Positions 1 through 12,165 of a stretch of 64,000 bases of DNA are shown in pieces. The first letter of the stretch is position 1; each line of letters starts with the position of its first letter. The notes below the pieces were generated by a model. That model was not told where the DNA came from, did no database searches, and saw only the letters and a program-made list of their open reading frames with translations. A program made the position numbers and the translations under genes. Source of the stretch: Astropecten irregularis. Lineage: Eukaryota > Echinodermata > Asteroidea > Paxillosida > Astropectinidae. Where the stretch lies: positions 22,630,001 to 22,694,000 of the forward strand of contig OZ020244.1 in the NCBI GenBank assembly GCA_963971285.1, read 5' to 3'.

Positions 1-98
1 ATTGAAGAAGTTTTGCAAATACAGAAGTACATGTTAGTTAAGCGCTTGGATGTGGCAAATGTTTATCCTATTCTTTAATCCTGTTCTTCATTCGACAG

Positions 99-3000
99 AC
101 CGCTCTGGATATTTTATGTGTGGTCATTCGTAGTAGCGCTGTGCCTCTGTCAGATGCACTCATCAGTAATGCCTTCCCAGCAGTAGCTCACTGCACACTC
201 AAGACAGACGACAATGCAACCATGCAGGTAAGGTGGCCCCTTTGTCACATCACACTCTAAATAACAAAAAAATTATATCACAAGGGGCCATAAGAGAGGT
301 TTTTGCTATCGTGGTTTGAAGTTAGATTGCATTTTAAGTACATTACTTGCAAGCTGTTGATATCATGGATACTAGTGACCACATCAATTAATAATGGTTG
401 TTTATTACATTTCATATGGGGCCTCTTCATTGAAGAATGTTCAAAGGCGCAATTATAGAATCAAATAGTAAAACAACAAGCATTTCAACATTAACATAGC
501 AATGTGTATGAGAAATGTCCTTGACTCACCTCCAAAATGAAATAGATGTTTGACTGATTTCACGCTTTGGACCGTAATTTTTCCACAGAGTGGAGGAGAA
601 TGTCTTCGTGCCTACGTAGCGGTTGCCTACAACCAAATTGCCTCTTGGCAGGATGCTGAGGGCCGCAGTGGCCTCCAGTACGCCATCGAGATCGTGACCC
701 GCCTCCTCAACCCGTCCACGTCCGAGTTCACGGCGGCCTTCGTGGGCCGGCTGGTGGCTATCCTCATCACCAAGGCCGGCAGTGCCCTGGGCGACAACTC
801 GGATAAGATCCTCAGAGGGGTGTTGAGTAAAATGCAGCAGGCGGATACTTTAAGTGTTACGCAGGTCAGTGTGGTTGCAGATCATATCCGCTGACGTTGT
901 CCCTCCACATTCATGTTCACGAAAGACTTGAGGACCTGAAATTGAAGAATAAAATTAAAGGCTGTATTAAATTTGCTCAGTGTGAATCTCGATAACCTTA
1001 TGAATCGTTTTCATGTCGTCATTCCAACAAAATGAACTCACTTATAAATTTTCAGTTGTGTATCATTATAGAAATTGCCAACATTTTTTCTAAGTACAAT
1101 ATGAGGCTTTGCGTGGTTGGTACAAGAATAAATAATTCAGTAATGGTGCACCAGGTGAATGACTTTTTAAGTGTATTTTTTCCCATGACTATCTAGTTAT
1201 GTGGATAGGTTTGCGGAAACACCATGTAAGAATCGTTCGTACTTCCGCACTTCTATTTAGTTCATCAGAAGACAAGAGCAGGCTAGTCGAAACGTTGAGA
1301 CCTTACGAGAAGTGCAAACGAAATAGAAGTGCAAAAGTACGAATGATTCTTACATGGTGTTTTCGCAAACCTCTCCACATACCAATTGTCACCATGCAAA
1401 GCCTCAAATGTCTCAATGTGCAATATCTGTCTCTGGAAGGATATGACATTGGGAACTGAGTCTGTAAAGTATCAATATAATAATCGTATCAATGTTGCTC
1501 AACTTACTTCAGCCAAAATGTGGACTAAAATATGATATCTTTTGAAGCGTTTATAAAGATATTATAAAATTTGTTCCGTTTGTTCTGTTCTCCCTGCTGT
1601 TTCCTCTGCAGTCCCTACTGATGGTCTTTGCCCATCTCATGCATAGCTGCATGGAGGACGTGCTAGAGTTTCTAAGCACCGTGCCAGGCCCAACGGGCAA
1701 ACCAGCCCTGGAGTTTGTGCTGACGGACTGGGTCACCAGACAGAACATGTTTTACGGCGCCTACGACAGCAAAGTCAGGTAGGCTCCTTGTTATGTGCAG
1801 GACGGGTCAACAAAATCATCTCTATTTCTTTGTCTGTTGTCCAAGATCTCCAAGTATTGGCCTGGCCAACCATAGCATCTGTGCTGGGCTAGATTTCTTT
1901 CACGAAAGTCTAAGACAGATCGTATGGGGAGTCAGGTTGGCGTAGTGGTTCTTTCCTCGCCTTTCACCTCTGTGGACCGGGTTCAAGTCCGGCTCGGTCC
2001 ACAGGTGGATTGGGTTTTCAGTCCCTGCCTGATTCCGTGGGTTTTACCCAGAATATTACTCTGGGGTTTTCCTCCCACCTCTAAAACTGTATCTTCTTCT
2101 CATCATCTTTCCATAACAGGTTTCATCAGGCTTTCGAGCTACAGTGCCTTGGTCACTTTTGAGGAATCCTTGGTGTCATTACCAGAAATAAATAATAATA
2201 ATAATAATAATAATAGTAACATGCATGTCAATCTTAATTGCTAAGCAAAGTGTGATGTCACAATACTACTTACTATAGAAACAGGAACAACTCATGTAAA
2301 AGATGAATCGTAAATCGTTGTGAAATCAACTGCAGGAATGGTCATCCAATTTCATTGGATTGTTGAGCCTGCACTAGGCAATGTCATGCTGAGTGAACTC
2401 CAATGAATCAATGTAGGTCCAGCACTGGTGCAACACATCTTCAATTGACCGCAAAAACCTTCATCATTTGAGTCCCACTCCAATAGGTGTACATTATTTT
2501 CAACGTCATTCTCCTGTCTCCTCTTCACCGTTTAGCATAACCGCCCTGAGTAAGCTCCTACAGCACATGATCAACAAACAGGATCAACGCCTGGAGGGTA
2601 TCATCGTCAAGGGAGACCAGATCTTCAATCCAGCCGAAGGCATCCGAACCAGATCCAAAGCCGCCCAAAGTAAGAAACCATCTTTCATTCTTCAGACCAA
2701 CTCCCTCAAGTTCAGCTCTGCCAATTTATGACTTCTTACTTCATTGATTTTGTACACCACCTGGGCATGATATGATGTCATTTTCTTTTTTTCATCGATG
2801 TAGACTTACCTTCTTTTTCATTTCATCAACAGCACCCGAGCAATGGACAAGCATTCCCTTGCAAGTAAAGATTTACAAGTTGCTCCTGAGCGAGCTGCTA
2901 AACGTCATGGAAAACAACGTCTCGCAACAAGCCTCAGCCGGTGGTGAAGATTTAGAGGTAGGTCACACAAACCAGGAAGGCCAGAGGCAAAGTCAGAAAC

Positions 3001-5574
3001 AAGAACTGATGGTGAAACCAGTAATAATGGCCCCTTTTATGGAAGTAGAGCTCCAATAATGTTTGTTGTGAGCCTCCGTTTTTTAGACTTCATCTTGGGC
3101 TGTCAAAATGGTCATTGGGCAAATCAATCAATCAGTGTGAGCACGCGTCGCGGCAGCACATTGCTGCATCTACTTTTGAGCGGTACTCCTTTGGTCTTCT
3201 GATGGCCATCTCCTAGGCAGCCACGCGACCAATCCCATCTCAGCAAAATAACAATCCATCTGAAACAACAACATGTCATGTGGATGCCCTACCAGGCGAG
3301 TCCTACCAGTAGGTCCTCTTATAGAGAGAATTTGCCTGGCAGGATCGCTCGCAGGGAATCTAGCCACATGACCGTACAGTCGCATCTGGCGCAAATGCTC
3401 TCATTTTACCATGCAAAAGCAATTAGTAATCAATTCACCATGATAAATCATCAAATAACCACAAGGGAAACTGACTTAATTTTTAAGTCATTGAAAGGTG
3501 AACAAAGAAAAATTGACTGGATTCGAACCAGCGACCTCCTCTCAGGTTCTAGTATTGCTGGGAGTATTGATAAAAATAATGATCCCTGGGATATAGCAGT
3601 ATGTGCATGTTTTCATGGCTTCTGACTGCCAAACAGGCAAAGATAATTGACTATAATTTGGGACACCACCAAAGTAGGGCTGGATAGTTCACCGTGATAA
3701 AAAATAGACCCAGTATTGAAACCAGTATCATATGCAGCACCCCCTCTGCCAAACAGTAGTACCTAGTATCAAGTCAACATCTTTTCAGAGAGTTTGTTCT
3801 TGTGTTCTTGGTAGGATGATGGTTGGGAGGACGGTGAAGATGAAGATGATTATGATGATGACGATGGTGGAGATGAAGGACCACTCAGTGAACAAGCCTT
3901 ACTAGCTCAGCTGTCCGATTGCTCATCTGGCCTCATATACCCAGGTAAGGCTTCCTCACGATCTAGGGATTTTTATGTCACGATAAAAGTATCGGCAACA
4001 TTTGGAAAACATCATTGTTTAGTTTGGGTCTGAAAGCTGAATATGCATGAGTTTCATGCTGGAACCAATACATGTAGTTCCGTGACATGATTATTTCCCT
4101 GTGAAATTCCTGTCATCAAACCTAAACAAATTACATCAGCTGATTTCAGTGGTAACAGCCAAAGTTGAATAATTGTAAAAACATGCACAAATTCACGCAC
4201 AGAATTCACTGTTGCTTGAAAACATGGACACCTAATAATTACAAGTTTTTGTATAGTATAGCGCAAATTCCGCCAAATGTTGACACTGGAGGCGCTTGAC
4301 AAACAAAACTTTACAAATTCTACAAAAAAACATGATATTTGTATGAAATGTTCACAAATTTATAACTAAATGATGTCTGGCATTCCTGGAGATTAGTCCA
4401 CTCTGGTTAGCTGGTACCCAGCAACAGATGAAGAGTCGTATTTAGGCTTGAGTTAATTCACTGTAGAAGCTGGGTACCAGCTAACCAGAGTGGATTTATC
4501 TCCAGGAATGCCATAATTATGTGTTAAAAAAAACAAGGCCAATCTTGCATACTACCTTAAAGATGTAAAGACTGATTAATTCATTTGACATGATTTTTTT
4601 GCAGGTTTGCATGATTTGGGCGGGGATGAAGTTGATGAAGAAGAAGACGATCCAGATGCCCTGAGTGATCCTATTTATCAACTTGATTTACAGGTACTAT
4701 CTTGGTTTCCATGCTGCCTGTAGAGGACAAATAACACTAGACTTGTTTGGATTGCGTTGTTACAACAGAGTACTAAACAACTACATGTATACTGGCATAG
4801 TTTCTTTGATATGTAATATGCTTCCTAAATGTTTATTTTAAGATAACCTCCAAGCATGCAAAGGTGAACTCTCTGTTATGGGCGTTAACGAACAGAGGCT
4901 CAGGCTCCGTCTCAGCCTCTGGCTCCATTTCATGAATCCATTCTAAAATAACTAGTATCAAAATAGAGGCTTTTTAGGCTATGGTTCTGAAGTAGATTCT
5001 CTAGTTTGAAAAGGAAAACAAAGCTTCAGCTTCAATGTAATGCCACAACCTATATTTTCAGCATATGGATGACAGAGCTGGAGCCTGAGCCTGAGCCTCT
5101 GTTTCGTAAATGCCTTGTGATTGTCAACCAATGCAATAGCTCATTGACAGAGGGAGCTGTTAATTCACCTTCACCGCAAGCATATAGTTGACCACTAAGC
5201 ATGAATACTTGACTAAGCATCAGTTTGAATCAAAACAGGAACGAAATACGTATTTCTTGTTAGTTTTACCTGAAATGACAAGTTGATCGCTGAAACCTTG
5301 CAATTTTGAAGGAGTTTAGATTGCCACTGCGATTGCCAAACTCCAGACTCCACATGTGACTGAAAAAAAAACCATGTTAATAGCAATAATAATATCATTA
5401 ATGATAATTAATGTATATTTGTATATTATCATGTTTTCTTTTCTTTTGGTTTTGCAGGCATACCTTACGGATTTCATGCAGCAGTTATCTCACCAGCCCT
5501 GCCATAGTCATTTTATTCCTCACCTCACCTACAACGAGAAGCAGTTATTATCCAGCATAGGTGTAGCCGTCTGA
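99..5574 (+). CDS. IPO9: Importin-9, C-terminal part (eight last coding exons)
   Basis: Importin-9 is a beta-karyopherin that carries cargo such as histones and ribosomal proteins into the nucleus and binds Ran-GTP. The gene enters from the left edge. Coding exons are 99-227, 589-864, 1612-1778, 2536-2669, 2833-2957, 3815-3944, 4605-4693 and 5458-5574 (stop TGA), 388 residues in all. Every junction is GT-AG and all phases join. Motifs shared with vertebrate IPO9 include [19 protein letters not shown] (exon 1), [13 protein letters not shown] and [12 protein letters not shown] (exon 2), [12 protein letters not shown] (exon 3), [11 protein letters not shown] (exon 4), EQWTSIPL (exon 5), the acidic [16 protein letters not shown] (exon 7) and [10 protein letters not shown] (exon 8). 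Exons 6-7 code the very acidic Asp/Glu loop typical of the family. The HEAT-repeat N-terminal two thirds lie outside the window. The protein ends a few residues past the usual terminal -IGI. Confidence 0.95.
1203..1376. repeat. Foldback repeat (inverted arms about 55 bp)
   Basis: The left arm at about 1203-1258 (GGTTTGCGGAAACACCATG at its outer end) is repeated inverted at about 1321-1376, ending CATGGTGTTTTCGCAAACC, with a spacer of about 60 bp. It lies in an IPO9 intron. The same arm occurs alone at 60065-60125, and a related pair with GGTTTGCG termini lies at 31525-31728, so this is a repeat family. Confidence 0.75.
1915..2215 (+). mobile_element. tRNA-derived SINE with (AAT)n tail
   Basis: In an IPO9 intron. 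A box-A-like TTGGCGTAGTGG followed by a box-B-like GGGTTCAAGTCC marks the head. The body carries GGGTTTTCCTCCCACC, and the copy ends in an AAT microsatellite at about 2190-2215. This structure (pol III head, body, simple tail) is that of a SINE in the plus orientation. The head looks complete; I did not find a clear target-site duplication. Confidence 0.7.
3120..3405 (-). pseudogene. Non-LTR retrotransposon fragment (decayed)
   Basis: The minus strand reads [20 protein letters not shown], a motif found near the end of many RTE/LINE-type reverse transcriptase ORFs. A second copy with the same flanking (ATCA)n tract lies at 54545-54835, where more upstream motif survives. Here only about 75 codons remain, inside an IPO9 intron. 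Confidence 0.6.
3495..3700. mobile_element. Broken tRNA-like SINE, rearranged
   Basis: Positions 3497-3545 match the 3' end of the main tRNA-like SINE in minus orientation (GATTCGAACCAGCGACCTCCT). Positions 3612-3700 carry the SINE 5' leader and start of box A in plus orientation (TTCATGGCTTCTGACTGCC, GGGCTGGATAGTTCA). The two halves point opposite ways, so this is a rearranged or doubly inserted copy. Confidence 0.6.
3815..4693 (+). CDS. IPO9: IPO9 acidic-loop exons
   Basis: Exons 3815-3944 and 4605-4693 code an Asp/Glu-dense stretch (runs such as [14 protein letters not shown] and [13 protein letters not shown]). In importins of this class such acidic segments take part in binding basic cargo. 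The first exon is a GAT/GAA-rich low-complexity sequence. The intron between them holds a hairpin at 4379-4513. Confidence 0.85.
4379..4513. repeat. Perfect-arm hairpin, about 45-bp arms
   Basis: The left arm 4379-4422 (GGCATTCCTGGAGATTAGTC outward end) pairs with 4468-4513, with one or two mismatches. The loop is about 45 bp. It lies in the intron before IPO9 exon 7. No coding frame. Confidence 0.75.
4886..5110. mobile_element. Terminal-inverted-repeat element (GGCTCAGGCTC family)
   Basis: Ends are CGAACAGAGGCTCAGGCTC and GAGCCTGAGCCTCTGTTTCG. The core contains AAAATAGAGGC and TTCAGCATATGGATGACAGA. Related copies lie at 32738-32925 and 40976-41208. Non-coding and about 225 bp, so a MITE-like non-autonomous element. 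This copy has both ends. Confidence 0.7.
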
Positions 5575-7617
5575 TGAGACACTTCCAGCAACCGGTCCGG
5601 TCATCGATCTTGCCTTTGATAAAAGTGACACGGCAAGCACGCTTCCAAAAAGATTTGCTACGGCAAACATCCGAAAGGGATGAAAAAAGAAAGAAAAGAA
5701 TGGAGCACAGAGAATAGCTGTCAGGTTTGCCAGCTGGGCATCTTGAAGATGGATGGTCTTTGTCGCTGGAGGATGAAGACATACAGGCGAAACGCGATTG
5801 TCCACCAATCGTACGTACGCTAGTGTTTGGAACGATCCATTCCTCCCAGCTGGCCATGTTTTTTGTTTGTTTGTTTGTCGTTGTTTTTCATTCAAGGCTC
5901 TAGAAATTACACTTTGTAACAGTGCAAATCAGCATTTGTTGGCACATGTCGGCGTTGGATATATTTACACACGTGTACGAGGTTACCAGAGAAAGCTGGT
6001 AGTTTGTAGAACATGGCACGTGAATTTATTGAAAGAGAGTCGTCTGTAGACACAGACTAATGCACATGCTTCACAAGAGGGCCTGAAAGGTCGCATAGTT
6101 GATGTAAAAAATAGGTCTTATTTTTTGAAGGGGGATGTAAGATACAAATAGTCAAAAGTTGGTTCTTGTACATTTTGTTTTTGTTTCATAAGGAGAACGT
6201 CTGAAAATGTCTGTGACAGTTTTTCAAGGGGATGCCTAGGTCGCGACGAGAGAAAACTGAGAGACTGGAGAGAGACTGCCTGGAAAAAATGGGGAGAATT
6301 TAAGCAGTTTGTGATGGACTCCATGTTAATATTTGCCACTTCAATACCTTTCTCAGAGATAGTTATTTGTTTCAATGCAGTGTTTTTATAAGTGACTGTA
6401 ACTAATGGCAATGGCCAAAATGTAGAAGCAAAACAAATATTCTCTTCTTTTTGCAATTGAGCCGTACTGAATTTCATGTCCAAGAAAGTCGAATTTCACT
6501 GAGTTTGGTTTAAACTGTCTGTGACAGCGTGCTATGGTGAGCATTCCTTTCTAAAAAGAACTTGCTCGGGTTAGCCAATATTATATAGACTTATCTATTG
6601 ATCAAAAGGAAAATTTCCCCTTGGAAATTTAGAACACATTACCCACCATGATATGTAGAGTCGAGTCACCTATCATTATAGTACATTATGCAATTTGCAG
6701 ATTTCACCTTAGGTTTGTAATGGAGTGAAAGAATCCCTCTGTTAAACTACACAAATTATTATAAAATAACATTTATTATTTTATAACCGAACTCGGATGG
6801 GTACTTAGTGAGCCATTCCCATAGGGTCATGCACAAAACTTTACCTACCGGTACCTAAGCTATTTCTAAATATCCTCCAAACCAATGAACTTGAAATTGA
6901 CATATGTATCTTCATATTGAGAGCATTGTCTGTTTTCTATTAAAATATGGATACGGTAATAGAAAATGTCTTTAAAACGTGGCCGATACCTTAAGGAGAC
7001 ATCAAAATGTCTCCCTAATTCCCGATGTCTCCCAAATGATCACTTTCAGATGCTAAACTGTCTCCGTTTGTTTAAAGAATAGAAACAAACATAAGACGGT
7101 GGGATTAAAGAAATCTGAAATTTTTTTTTTTTGAAGGAAGGAAGATGAGATTCATGCAGGACTGTCTTTGGGTTGCTGGGTGTTTTTGCCAAACTTTCAA
7201 CGGATTGCCTCGTCTTTTTTAGTGGATTGATTTCCTCTCAGAATGTATCTTCTTTAAGACTAACTACCATACTAGAATTACTGGCTTTGCCTCTCAACAT
7301 GCACTGCTTTGGGTATTTAAAAACACACTTTCTGTATAGTTAGACCTAAGTTGCCATTCCACTTATTTCTGCAAGTTGTATTCATATTATCATGACTATG
7401 TAAAATACAGTGTTCCAATCTATGTATATGGGGTTTGTTTGTTTTCTTTAAAAAAAACTTCACATCCTTTGCACATTTTTTTTATAGAACACTTTTTGTT
7501 TTCCCAAAGTTCAAAATTATTTTTGGTCAATGGAAGACTTTGATAGCAGATGTGCATGCACACATGCTAAGAAATAGCAAAAAGAGACTTCAGTCTGTTG
7601 CCGCCAACGTCTCAAAA

Positions 7618-7790
7618 GTCTCCCATTGGTTTGACTCTTTCTGGATAAATACAGCATTTCAGGCAGAGAGATTTTAACGGTATGTTTCTACAATCACCAT
7701 CTTTAAACTATGTATGTTATAGGTAAATCTGTGATCATGTCTGTTTTGGTTGCCTACCAAAGTATGATCATATGTACCTTTAAGGAACAT
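7618..7790 (+). mobile_element. ATCATACTTTGGT-family element, 3' part
   Basis: Matches the right half of the family seen intact at 37813-38151: TTTGACTCTTTCTGGATAAA, GGTATGTTTCTAC, ACCATCTTTA, then the terminal ACCAAAGTATGATCAT. The left half is missing or diverged. Confidence 0.6.
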
Positions 7791-8789
7791 TTCTTCTGTG
7801 AAGGAAAGGTGTGTGATATTTGCCAAACATGGTCAAATGTTACAACAGTTCCTTTGATAAATTTTGTCGGTTTAAATTATTGAGAAATTTGTGAAAACTA
7901 TTGCCTTTCAGTGGAGGTCCAAGGCTTCTCCCACAGCCAGGAAGAGAGGGCGCTGGATTTAATTCCACTTCAGTCAGAACTTAATGTGAAAAGATGGCTG
8001 TTTGTGTTACAAAGCAAAATATTTGGCGCCACAATCCCTGAAAGAATAATTCACTTTCTAAAGAGGTACGGGAAATGTTCTAGACAAATATTGTTCTGTT
8101 GGTGCTGTCTAGATTTTAACCTTGACTCTGTAAAAACCACAGAAATTGTACTTAGGAAGCAGTGACAAGTCATACAATAATCAAATAATTTATTCATGGC
8201 CAGTCCTTAATGGACATAATTATATAATTATTCAGTATTTTTTAGGGTCAAGATGGATCTCAAAGAGACAACGTGCTAGGATTCTATAATGGATGTGATT
8301 TTGAGTGACTGCCATCCAAGAAAAACCCACATTTTTAGGCCAAAATCCCAAATAACTGGAATATACTGCCACTCATATCTCATTGTGCACACTGTAATAT
8401 GTCAACTGTTCTGTGGAAAGGTGGCTATGTCAGAAGTCACCAATTTTTTGTGAGTTTTTTTGTGGTCTGTAGCACCCATGCATAGTGGAAACTTAGTATA
8501 CCCCACTGTCAAAGACAGAATTGTTAATATACCTCTTCAGTTATTATTCTCCAGCAGGCGATTTCACGAAACTTCAAATGTTGTGTACACAACATTTTCC
8601 TGCCTTTGGTTGCACAAGTTATGCCCATTTCATAAAACTTACGCAACAATAGCACGTTGCAACATTTTGTGAAATCAGCTGCAGATGTTTTATTACCCTA
8701 AACATGTAAGTTAGATTAGAACTGTTGAACTATGACACACCTCGAGATTTAACACACAATGGCAAAGACAACATGTCACGTCACGTAAT

Positions 8790-8960
8790 TCATTTCATTG
8801 TAAAGTGAACAAAGAAACAATTGACTAGAACAGGATTTGAACCTGCGACCTCTGGAATACTGTACATGGCTCTCTACCAACTGAGCTATACAACCGGCTC
8901 TATGTTGGCTGTGTCACAATGTTAGCATGTTTGCCCGCCAGAAGCAATGAAACCACTCAC
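8790..8960 (-). mobile_element. tRNA-like SINE, minus orientation
   Basis: On the minus strand it carries a box A (AGCTCAGTTGGTAGAG), a box B (GGTTCAAATCC) and the 3' trailer ending TTTCTTTGTTCACTTT. The opposite-strand signature is TGAACAAAGAAACAATTGAC. Same family as 21705-21830, 29440-29610 and 52245-52382. Confidence 0.7.
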
Positions 8961-9520
8961 ATACATGTACTGCTCAAATTCTTTTGAGGAAGTACCGGTA
9001 TGAAAGCAAAGCATACAGTTATATTTGGTAACATTTGAAGTTTTGTCAAGTAAAGACTGAGAAATGCATAATGAATTCTGTCAAAATCTAAAATTTGTGT
9101 GATGGACAGTATTCATTTTTTAAATTTGTAACCAAATTAAACACTAGTTCTACAGCTTTCTAAGTACTGAATACTGCATATTTTGTTTCAATACTCTCCT
9201 ATGCAGAGTTCACAATAATGAATTTAAACTGTGCCAAAAATGTAAAATGATAATTGTAAACATGAAAAATGGAGCCCATTTTAAGTATGAGGTTTTCATG
9301 AATCTTTTACATGCTAGTGAATCAATTTATGCCATGTGCAAATTTGAGAATTGACGATCCCTAAATGGTTTTGGCTCTCTCCGACTGATCATACCTACCA
9401 TGCCTATCATCATGATAATTGAATCGGGTATGACAAATTTACACTGCATCGGATAATGAAAAATACGTCCAAGCAATGTCTATAAAATTTAGTGTCAAAG
9501 TTTGCTCTCACTTTTAAAGG

Positions 9521-9892
9521 TAATATCATACTTTAGTTTTTAGCAAAGAAATGCAGATTCATGGGCAAAAATATCAAGGAAGATACAGTAACAGTCATCT
9601 GTTAAATTTTCATTCCCATACGGTGCCCACTTTTTGAGAATACAGTGAAAAACGGCCCCGGTATTTAAAAAATAGTTTTACCGTTATTTTTATCTTGAAA
9701 ATAATTTTGATCTTGAAAAGATCAAAAATGTTTTTGGTCAATTGGTTTGACTCTTTTCTGGATAAATACAGCATTTTTAATAGGCAGAAGAATTGTAATG
9801 GTATGTTTCTACTCGTATCACAATCTTTATACCCTGTAAGTAATGTATCTAAATCTGTGAAGATTTCTGTTTGCTAACAAAGTATGATAATA
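9521..9892 (+). mobile_element. ATCATACTTTGGT-family TIR element, full length
   Basis: Starts TAATATCATACTTTAGT and ends ACAAAGTATGATAATA, an inverted pair. The interior shares ATGCAGATTCATGGGCAAAA, CATACGGTGCCCA and TGACTCTTTTCTGGATAAA with the copies at 33605-33942 (inverted) and 37813-38151. No transposase frame. A non-autonomous DNA-transposon-like (MITE) family. Confidence 0.7.
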
Positions 9893-11227
9893 CCTTTAAC
9901 TGTTTCAATAGTTAAATCTTGTGCCTACTGTGTGAATACCATTGGCTGTGTATTACAAATACACTTTCTTTTGTACATGTATGATATGCAAGACTTAAAA
10001 CAAAACAAAAATTAAAGGAAATAAAATCATTTCTTGATGTGTTTATGGGAAGTGGTCTGTGTCAAGATTTCTTTACAGTTTGTTGCGATGACTTCAAAGT
10101 AGGCTTTGAAATGGATTGTTCCGGCTCTTAAGCCCGCATGCCCACCTCAGCAATGCCACATACAGCATGTGACCAAGTTTGATTGAGGTAATGGACGAAC
10201 GACTGTTAACAACCGTTGTTAAGCTTTCGCTTCTTTTCGGGTAACTTTGTGTAAAGTATCCAGCGTCTCGGTAACTTTGCCCCCAAAACAGCCTAGCTTG
10301 CACAGGTAAAGGCACAACAAATATCAACTCCAAAAATGTTTATTGCCCATCAACATTTAAACAATGTCATGAAAACACAAGATATATATAGACATGTGAA
10401 CCTTTTTTTCCCTGTATACAAGTATATAAACAGTCATCATAAACTTAATTAAGTCAAAAAGTTGTAATATATACTTGGCAGTAAAAAATAAACGAGAACA
10501 AGTGTCTTCAATACTTGCCAATAAAACTTGACAGTTTTAAATTAACATATATATAACATCAACTCTATATACAATGAAAGTGTCCTATGGACATATGTAA
10601 CCGCAAGAGGGTTCACAAGAATGTATTTCAACAGCATGCTTATGTGAATAAGGTTTGTGTGAATGCCGACACAAAACCTACTGCTTTTAAGTACCATCAA
10701 TGCAGCTGTATGAATACTGCTCTTCTAATTTAGTCAACATTCTTTGGCTGTTTACCAAATCTTTTGCTTTGAAATTGAATAACATGTACATTGTTCAAGT
10801 CCCTGGTAATGTATATAGGTTATTCACGTGACGTCATTGGCCGTCAAGCACAAGGATTGCACATATTAAGCTTCAGTGCCATACGCGTATGGACAACATA
10901 GAAAAGCTTGACGGCCAATCATGTGATTTTATGACGTCGGTGAATAACCTTTATAGTCACTGTTTAAGTGCCGTCACAGGTGCATGTGTTATTTGTAGTC
11001 AAGCCCATACACGTAGCCAAAGATTTGAATTTACATTGCCCACCTGCAAGTTAAAGCATTGTAAAACAACCAACCTCAGTGGCCTATCTGGCAAGCAAGG
11101 GACTTTGAAGGAACAAAGTCCATCTTGAAAACATATTCCCTTATATAAAGCACTCATGAGAACTGAATACTGCACATAGTGACATATTCTTTGGCCTCAT
11201 ATAGTATACCGTGTTAGATTTCCCTTC

Positions 11228-11565
11228 TTAAAGAGGATGTTCAACACTCAACAAACCTCGCTTTATTTGTTAGAACTATAATCCTTAAATTACTTGACAT
11301 GAAAAAAAAAATTTATCTCACACTGAATACAGAAAAAGAGTCTTTTTTGATAATTTTTCTCTCAACATGCTCAACCTGCAAGCTCCCCAAAATAAAGAGA
11401 ATCTTAATTTTGGGGAGCTTGCGGGCTGAGAGAAAAATCATCAAAAAAAGACTCTCTAGATTCTGAGTTCAGTGCGAGATAAATATTTTTTCTCATGTCA
11501 AGTGATTTAAGGATAAGTTCTAACAAATAAAGCGAGGTTTGTTGAGTGTTGAACATCCTCTTTAA
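11228..11565. repeat. Long near-perfect foldback (about 160-bp arms, 13-bp loop)
   Basis: The left arm 11228-11393 is repeated inverted at 11407-11565. The outer end TTAAAGAGGATGTTCAACAC pairs with GTGTTGAACATCCTCTTTAA, and the inner end CAAGCTCCCCAAAAT pairs with ATTTTGGGGAGCTTG. The arms look close to 90% identical with small indels. Non-coding. It could be a foldback transposon or, if transcribed, a long hairpin RNA source. Confidence 0.85.
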
Positions 11566-12004
11566 CTTGGTAAGTTTGAGAAATGAGAAGGATAATTCAA
11601 AGTTATGCACAGTTTATCAGCTATGCTGAAGTTCTGTAGTAACACAGTGTAAAAGTTTCTCCAAAGACAGTTATATCACGTCAGCTGAAACATTGAGTTT
11701 GAACATTCCTCTCTTAAAAAAAACACAACTTGGTGCTACTTCAAAATTCACCATCTGGCAAGGTTACACTTTCCCATAAAAAGGGGTGAGTTCTGAACAG
11801 GTTTTGAACAGGCAGTTTAAGGCCATGTACAAACATTGGTAACAAACCACACAGAAATGTTCATAGAGTTACATATAACTTTCAGGGTATGAAGATAATG
11901 ATTGGCAAGATCAAAAATCCTTCTTTATCTTTTAGAAGAAAAATTGAGTCAGATTTTTGCTATTTTCTCAGAAGTCTGATTGAGCTCAAATTTTCACAGG
12001 GTAT

Positions 12005-12165
12005 ATGGGAGACTTTGGAGAACCAGTTTTCAAGTCAACAGCGAACACGCACGTACAACAGCGCATGTGCACAGTGCACGCACGTGCAAAACAACGAGCA
12101 CATGCTCACAATTGCATGCGCAAGCGCTGTTGACTTGAAGATCGGTTCTCCAAAGTCTCCCATTA
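12005..12165. mobile_element. Palindromic MITE (GGGAGACTTT ends)
   Basis: Ends ATGGGAGACTTTGGAGAACC and GGTTCTCCAAAGTCTCCCAT. Internal TTCAAGTCAACAGCG pairs with CGCTGTTGACTTGAA. The loop is rich in CpG and ACGCAC. A second copy with the same design lies at 52953-53095. Confidence 0.75.

Noticed and set aside
5525-5895. Two overlapping minus-strand frames of 110-115 codons
   Set aside because: They are antisense to the IPO9 last exon and its 3' UTR and show no domain or splice evidence.
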